A stretch of 10,491 nt of DNA. It comes from Candidatus Gastranaerophilales bacterium (GTDB lineage: Bacteria; Cyanobacteriota; Vampirovibrionia; Gastranaerophilales; Gastranaerophilaceae). The notes under the pieces are model-generated. The model saw only the letters and a list, made by a program, of their open reading frames with translations, made no database searches and was not told where the DNA came from. The translations under genes and the position numbers were made by a program. Within the stretch, counting starts at the first letter, position 1. Each line of letters starts with the position of its first letter. The stretch covers positions 1-10,491 of the forward strand of contig JAJQHF010000003.1 in assembly GCA_021199975.1 (NCBI GenBank). Direction: 5' to 3'. Below, in pieces: positions 6,727-10,491 of the stretch.

Positions 6727-7149
6727 ATGGCTATTCAAAATGTTGACAACACAAATACAAAGGCTTCGGGAATATTTTTGAATTCATTGGCAGGCGGTGT
6801 CATTGCCTCCGAAATACACAAAGCTTTATTACCCGCAGAAACTAAAGCCGCATTAAAGAATACAACATGCGGGGTGGATAATTTTGTAAAAAACGCACAA
6901 AAAGCAGCCCAAAAAACAATGAAAAAAACCGGCAAAACATTTAATTTAGATAATATTGCCGAAAATGCAAAAAATATGTACCCTGAAATGAAAGAAACCG
7001 CAGCAAATGCAAGTAAAAAATTAGGCAAAACTTTTGCTGTAACAGCTATAGGTATTGCAGCAGGTTCATTTATAGGAAGGATGATTGCTAAATCAAAAGG
7101 TCAAGAAGCACAAGCGGTTGATATTGTTAAAAATGCCGATGGTGTTTAA
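6727..7149 (+). CDS. Small Ala/Lys-rich protein, unknown function
   Basis: I do not recognise this 140-residue protein. Residues 15-30 (GIFLNSLAGGVIASEI) are a short amphipathic or hydrophobic stretch. Residues 50-100 are basic and Ala/Lys-rich, and residues 102-120 (TFAVTAIGIAAGSFIGRMI) form a glycine-rich hydrophobic segment, perhaps a single membrane pass. KKTGKTFNLDNI (67-78) and KKLGKTFAVTAI (98-109) look like two versions of one motif, suggesting an internal duplication. There is no signal peptide. The gene is supported by its consensus -10, the G-rich ribosome site, one clean frame, codon use like its neighbours and a strong terminator downstream, so it is probably a single-gene transcript. 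I would guess a membrane-linked structural protein, but nothing proves it. From memory similar proteins occur in Gastranaerophilales. Confidence 0.7.
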   Translation: MAIQNVDNTNTKASGIFLNSLAGGVIASEIHKALLPAETKAALKNTTCGVDNFVKNAQKAAQKTMKKTGKTFNLDNIAENAKNMYPEMKETAANASKKLGKTFAVTAIGIAAGSFIGRMIAKSKGQEAQAVDIVKNADGV

Positions 7150-7213
7150 TAGTTAACATTTATCAAAAAATTATTTAAAAATGAAATACGAAAATTTATG
7201 TTATAGTTTTGAG

Positions 7214-7250
7214 TTTGCGGAAAAATTTTAATTTTTCCGCAAATTTTATA
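7214..7250 (+). terminator. Strong intrinsic terminator after small protein
   Basis: TTTGCGGAAAAATT (7214-7227), loop TT and its exact complement (7230-7243) form a 14-bp perfect stem, followed by TTTT (7244-7247). It lies about 65 nt after the stop at 7149 and 45 nt before the next promoter, so it separates the two plus-strand genes. A-rich sequence before the stem is too sparse for confident minus-strand function. Confidence 0.8.
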
Positions 7251-7261
7251 AGCAATTTTTC

Positions 7262-7290
7262 TTGAGAAAATGTTTTTATATAAATATAAG
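7262..7290 (+). promoter_or_regulatory. Near-consensus promoter of the 246-residue protein
   Basis: TTGAGA (7262-7267, 5/6) lies exactly 17 nt upstream of TATAAG (7285-7290, 5/6). Transcription would start near 7297, with a leader of about 21 nt holding AGG (7306-7308), which serves as a modest ribosome site before the ATG at 7318. Confidence 0.6.
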
Positions 7291-7317
7291 GTATATAGTG
7301 AAGGCAGGTAGATTTAT

Positions 7318-8058
7318 ATGGTTAGTTCTTTAACCTCTGTTAATGATGTATATTCAAGTTATACTCCGGTTAGTTCTAACTATGAAGATACAGAAATTAT
7401 TGATTTAAATTATGAAGATGAAACAGCTGTTGTTGCAGAATCAGAAAGTGATATATCAGACTCCGATAATGATAATTCCGAAATAGAAATCAACAGTATA
7501 GAAGAATTAAAAGAAGAATATGAAAAAATACAAGATGAACAAGGTATAGTCGGAAAAACTTTTGATACAATAAAAAATAAATTCAGCGGCATTTTTTCTA
7601 AATTCGGCTGGAACGGCTCGGACGAAATGTCCGAAATAATTGCAAAAGCTGAGGCAGGAGAAATAACTCTTGAAGAAGCTGAAGAAGCTTTAAACAAATA
7701 TAAGAAAAATCAGGAAAACGTAACTAATACGGTATTAAATACGGCTACATTTGCAGTTGTAAGCGGAGTATTGCTTTTAGCAACTCCATTAGGCTGGGGT
7801 GCAGCTGCAATCTTGGGAGCAGCTTGCGTAACAGGTGCTGTTGTAAGAGTCGGATTAGGAGTTATGGAAGCCGCAACAAATGAAGTAGAAGGTGATTATA
7901 CTTTTGAAGATGCTAAAGATGATGCCGAACAAGGGATTATTGTCGGGTTTTTAGCCGCATTTAAAAAAATTACGGGTATAAAATTATCACAAAAAGACAC
8001 TGAAAAGGCAAAAAATACAACAAATATAGCATCCTCTGCATACGCTCTTTTGGCATAG
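7318..8058 (+). CDS. Acidic protein with hydrophobic hairpin, unknown
   Basis: I do not recognise this 246-residue protein. The first 75 residues are strongly acidic and low in complexity, with NYED repeated at 21-24 and 31-34 and runs of Asp, Ser and Glu at 40-75. Residues 100-135 are a charged, probably helical segment (AKAEAGEITLEEAEEAL at 109-125). Residues 140-183 are the only hydrophobic part: TATFAVVSGVLLLATPLGWG then AAAILGAACVTGAVVRVGLG, which resembles a two-segment membrane hairpin. A second acidic stretch (190-205) and a Gly/Ala-rich segment (206-216) follow, then a polar tail. No signal peptide is visible. Similar hydrophobic cores occur, as I recall, in uncharacterised Gastranaerophilales proteins. 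A role as a membrane-inserting or secreted protein is speculation. Confidence 0.7.
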   Translation: MVSSLTSVNDVYSSYTPVSSNYEDTEIIDLNYEDETAVVAESESDISDSDNDNSEIEINSIEELKEEYEKIQDEQGIVGKTFDTIKNKFSGIFSKFGWNGSDEMSEIIAKAEAGEITLEEAEEALNKYKKNQENVTNTVLNTATFAVVSGVLLLATPLGWGAAAILGAACVTGAVVRVGLGVMEAATNEVEGDYTFEDAKDDAEQGIIVGFLAAFKKITGIKLSQKDTEKAKNTTNIASSAYALLA

Positions 8059-8084
8059 AGATAATTAATCTAGTGTCACATTCT

Positions 8085-8107
8085 GTCGCCGGCTCCTCGC
8101 CGCCGCC
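8085..8107. other. 23-nt GC-rich patch in AT-rich intergenic DNA
   Basis: Twenty of the 23 bases between 8085 and 8107 are G or C, against an AT-rich surrounding. The patch contains GCCGGC (8089-8094, palindromic) and repeated CGCC units (8088, 8099, 8102). TGTCAC occurs on both sides (8074-8079, 8129-8134). It lies in the gap between two convergent genes. It looks like part of an interspersed repeat or a binding site, but only one copy is in view. Confidence 0.4.
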
Positions 8108-8127
8108 AAAATGCTCACCTTTTCAAG

Positions 8128-8186
8128 TTGTCACTCAAAAAAATTCACTCACACCTTCGGCTTATCGTGAATTTTTTCTCAGACAA
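8128..8186. terminator. Convergent bidirectional terminator hairpin
   Basis: AAAAAATTCAC (8138-8148) and GTGAATTTTTT (8167-8177) form an 11-bp perfect stem with an 18-nt loop. An outer TTGTC (8128-8132) pairs with GACAA (8182-8186) across an internal loop. The A-tract before and T-tract inside the stem suit termination in both directions, as expected between the genes ending at 8058 (plus) and 8193 (minus). Confidence 0.6.
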
Positions 8187-8192
8187 TAGAAT

Positions 8193-9755
8193 TTATTCCT
8201 TTTTGTAATTAATATTTTTCAATAAAAATACAGTGGGAATAACAACCATTGCGGCAATTGAAAACATTCTGAAAGTATCTGTAAATCCTAAGAGCGTTGA
8301 TTGCTGCACAAGCTGCTTATATAAAACATTTTGAGCCATATATTGAGCCTCCGCAGGATGTGCATATAAACTTAATCCTGCCGCTGTTTCCGATAATCTT
8401 TCCATATAAACGGGATTCAGTTCATTCAAATTATCAACCATATAATACTGGTGCATTTGCGAGCATCTTGCTATCATTGTTCCTGAAAGTGATGTACCTA
8501 TTGCACCTCCGATATTTCTTAAAAGACTTTGCAGCCCCGAGGCGTTTGTCATTTGATTATTTTTTAACGTAACAGCAGAAAGTGCTATACTCGGAACAAA
8601 GGAAAATCCCATGCCAAGACCGAGTATAAAATTCGGCACTGAAATACTTGTCATTGATATATCAAGATTTACTTCACTTAATTGAAAACCTGCTATACCT
8701 ACACATATAAGACCTATACAAATTAAAATTCTGTTATCGATTTTATTTGAAAGCAAACCGCTTAGAATAACAGAAGTTAAACTACCCGCACCTCTCGGCA
8801 TCATTGATAATCCGCTTAAATATGCATTATATCCCATAAGACTTTGCAAAAATTGCGGTAAAAGTGCCATTGAAGCTAATAGTACAAAATTAACAACCAC
8901 CTGTATAAGCGTCCCTACTGAGAAATTACGGTCTTTAAATACGCTTAAATCAACGAGAGTGTTTTTTCTTTTTATCTGGGAAATAAAAAATACTGCCGCC
9001 GATATTACGCATATAACCGCCATTCTTCTTACCCATGCCGCCTGAAACCAATCTGCATTATTGCCCTTATCGAGTATTATCTGTAATGTTACCAGCCAAA
9101 GAGTCAAAAAGAAAAAGCCTACTGTATCAATTCTTATATTTTTCTGTTTCCTTGCGTAAGGAGGGTCATATATAAGATACTTTACCAATATAATTGTAGC
9201 TAGACCAACGGGAATATTTATAAAAAATATCCACGACCAATTTAAATTATCCGTAATCCAACCGCCCAAAACAGGACCTATTATCGGGGCTATTACAATA
9301 ACCATCCCAAATAGTGCCATTGCTTTGCCTCTATCTTTTACGGAAAAATTTTCAAGAAGTATGGCTTGCGCTAGAGGTAAAAGCGCACCTCCGCCAAGTC
9401 CCTGCATTATTCGTGAAAATATCATCATGGACAGAGTATTTGAAATTCCGCATAGAAATGATGAACACACAAATAATAGAATACTAAACATAAAAAATGC
9501 TTTTCTGCCCATAAGTTTACAGAACCAATCAACAGCAGGAATAACAATTCCGGAGGCAATAAGATAGCTTGTTAAAATCCATAAAGCTTCTTCTCTAGAG
9601 GCGCTGTAACTTCCTGCCATATGTAACAGAGCAACATTTGCAATAGTTTCATCAAGCACAAACATAAATGCAGCACCTATTATAGGGATTGAAACAATCC
9701 ACGGATTAAATTCGGGCTTAATTTCTTCATTAATTACAGCATTTTCATTTGCCAT
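8193..9755 (-). CDS. EmrB/QacA-type drug exporter (DHA2, 14 TM)
   Basis: This 520-residue inner-membrane protein belongs to the DHA2 family of the major facilitator superfamily, which exports drugs or toxic compounds using the proton gradient. Membrane segment 1 holds FVLDETIANVAL (32-43), with the conserved acidic D35. Motif A is seen at about 75-90 (DWFCKLMGRKAFF), motif B at 114-124 (SRIMQGLGGGA), and motif C at 156-166 (APIIGPVLGGW) at the end of segment 5. The rest alternates hydrophobic segments to about 14 in all, as in EmrB. It begins 3 nt after the EmrA-like adaptor stop with only a weak ribosome site, so translation is probably coupled. The pair likely forms a tripartite pump with an outer-membrane channel encoded elsewhere. 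The substrate is unknown. No regulator is visible, though one could lie beyond the right edge. Confidence 0.92.
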   Translation of the reverse strand: MANENAVINEEIKPEFNPWIVSIPIIGAAFMFVLDETIANVALLHMAGSYSASREEALWILTSYLIASGIVIPAVDWFCKLMGRKAFFMFSILLFVCSSFLCGISNTLSMMIFSRIMQGLGGGALLPLAQAILLENFSVKDRGKAMALFGMVIVIAPIIGPVLGGWITDNLNWSWIFFINIPVGLATIILVKYLIYDPPYARKQKNIRIDTVGFFFLTLWLVTLQIILDKGNNADWFQAAWVRRMAVICVISAAVFFISQIKRKNTLVDLSVFKDRNFSVGTLIQVVVNFVLLASMALLPQFLQSLMGYNAYLSGLSMMPRGAGSLTSVILSGLLSNKIDNRILICIGLICVGIAGFQLSEVNLDISMTSISVPNFILGLGMGFSFVPSIALSAVTLKNNQMTNASGLQSLLRNIGGAIGTSLSGTMIARCSQMHQYYMVDNLNELNPVYMERLSETAAGLSLYAHPAEAQYMAQNVLYKQLVQQSTLLGFTDTFRMFSIAAMVVIPTVFLLKNINYKKE

Positions 9756-9758
9756 TAC

Positions 9759-10491
9759 TTATTTTACTCTTACTTTAGGTTCAACACTCATTCCGGCAAC
9801 AATATTATATTTATCGGGGTCAATTTCCTCGGTAAATACAATTTTAACAGGAATTCTCTGCACTATTTTTACAAAAGACCCTGAAGCATTCTCAGGCGGA
9901 AATAAACTGGATTTAGCACCTGAGGCTTTTTGAATGCTGTCTATTTTTCCTTTAAATTTCTTATTCGGGTAAGCATCAATTTTAATTTCAACCTCTTGCC
10001 CTATTTTCATTTTGCCGACTTGATTTTCTTTGAAATTTGCCTCAATCCAAAAATTGTCGCTTACAAGTGTGAATAAGGGCTGACCTGCTTGAATATACCT
10101 GCCTTTATCCGCATTTTTATTTGTAACCGTACCGGAGTTTGGTGCAATAACATTTGTATAATCTAAATATAATTGAGCTTCATCTCTTTTTGCTTTTAAA
10201 ATTCTTAAATTTGCATCGGCAACTTTGTCATTAGAAGATGATAAAATATCTTCTTCGGCCGATAATAGTTTTGCCTTTGCATTATCGTATTTTGTTTGTG
10301 CATTATCAAGTGTCTGTCGTGATACTGCCCCTGCTTTATAAAGGTTTTGATATCTGGTTAAATCTTTTTTTGCAAGCTCAATCTCTGAATTTACAGCCGA
10401 CAGTTTTGCCTTAGCTACTTTTTGTGAATAAAGAGTTTTTTCATACATTGCTTGAGCTTCATCTAATTTGATTTTATAATCACTGTCATCA
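9759..10491 (-). CDS. EmrA/HlyD-type periplasmic adaptor, 5' end missing
   Basis: This is the C-terminal part of a membrane fusion protein that links an inner-membrane exporter to an outer-membrane channel. The reading frame stays open to the right edge, so the first codons, including the N-terminal membrane anchor and first lipoyl half, lie outside. In view are DSDYKIKLDEAQA just inside the edge (the usual D..DY...L..A start of the coiled-coil hairpin), and a Lys/Ala-rich helical hairpin with YKAGAVSRQTLDNAQTKYDNAKAKL. Next come the second lipoyl half (VIAPNSGTVTNKNADKGRYIQAGQPLF) and beta-barrel parts (FWIEANFKENQVGKMKIGQEVEIKIDAYP). The C-terminus is VAGMSVEPKVRVK. The ATG at 10448 is internal and is not a start. 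The stop is 3 nt before the EmrB-type gene. Confidence 0.9.
   Translation of the reverse strand, partial: DDSDYKIKLDEAQAMYEKTLYSQKVAKAKLSAVNSEIELAKKDLTRYQNLYKAGAVSRQTLDNAQTKYDNAKAKLLSAEEDILSSSNDKVADANLRILKAKRDEAQLYLDYTNVIAPNSGTVTNKNADKGRYIQAGQPLFTLVSDNFWIEANFKENQVGKMKIGQEVEIKIDAYPNKKFKGKIDSIQKASGAKSSLFPPENASGSFVKIVQRIPVKIVFTEEIDPDKYNIVAGMSVEPKVRVK

Noticed and set aside
7410..7697. Minus-strand Ser-rich open frame antisense to the acidic protein
   Set aside because: The Ser-rich product is the complement of acidic and Ser codons; the plus-strand gene has promoter support.
10446..10448. ATG at 10448 as the start of the adaptor gene
   Set aside because: The frame stays open to 10491, and the residues before it (DSDYKIKLDEAQA) match the family, so the start is outside the window.

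Overview
The window is AT-rich and looks like a gene-dense bacterial chromosome, not a phage or plasmid. The best guess is a low-GC, Gram-negative-type gut bacterium related to Cyanobacteria (Gastranaerophilales / 'Melainabacteria'-like). This rests on an EmrA/EmrB-type efflux pair, which usually works across a double membrane. It also rests on a Prs with an N-terminal extension and a GlmU acetyltransferase end that recall cyanobacterial versions from memory, and on two short proteins of a style I associate with that group. The assignment is inference and was not tested by any search.

Layout. Positions 1-265 hold no gene, but they contain a strong minus-strand promoter (about 199-226) and a minus-strand intrinsic terminator (61-86) that together frame a roughly 130-nt candidate small RNA. 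Positions 266-2883 (minus) form a two-gene operon: an AI-2E/PerM-family membrane protein, then a B12-binding-type radical SAM protein, started by an extended -10 promoter near 2910. Positions 2884-3235 hold no gene. They are filled by two abutting structures: an 88-nt long hairpin (2957-3044) and a 177-bp MITE-like element with nested palindromes (3045-3221). Positions 3236-6556 (minus) form the operon glmU, prs and a second radical SAM protein with extra N-terminal cysteines. GlmU makes UDP-GlcNAc for the cell wall and envelope, and Prs makes PRPP for nucleotides, so the operon joins two central precursor pathways. The radical SAM protein is an uncharacterised passenger.

Positions 6727-8058 (plus) carry two unrelated small proteins of unknown function with glycine/alanine-rich hydrophobic segments, each with its own signals. 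A 14-bp terminator follows the first and a near-consensus promoter precedes the second. A very GC-rich 23-nt patch and a hairpin lie between the second protein and the convergent minus-strand block. Positions 8193-10491 (minus) encode an EmrB/QacA-type 14-TM exporter and its EmrA/HlyD-type periplasmic adaptor. The adaptor gene runs off the right edge, so its N-terminus is missing.

The features most worth a second look are the framed small-RNA candidate, the two stacked palindromic elements, the GC-rich patch, and the Cys-rich radical SAM protein in the glmU-prs operon. No CRISPR array, tRNA, rRNA, transposase or phage gene was seen.
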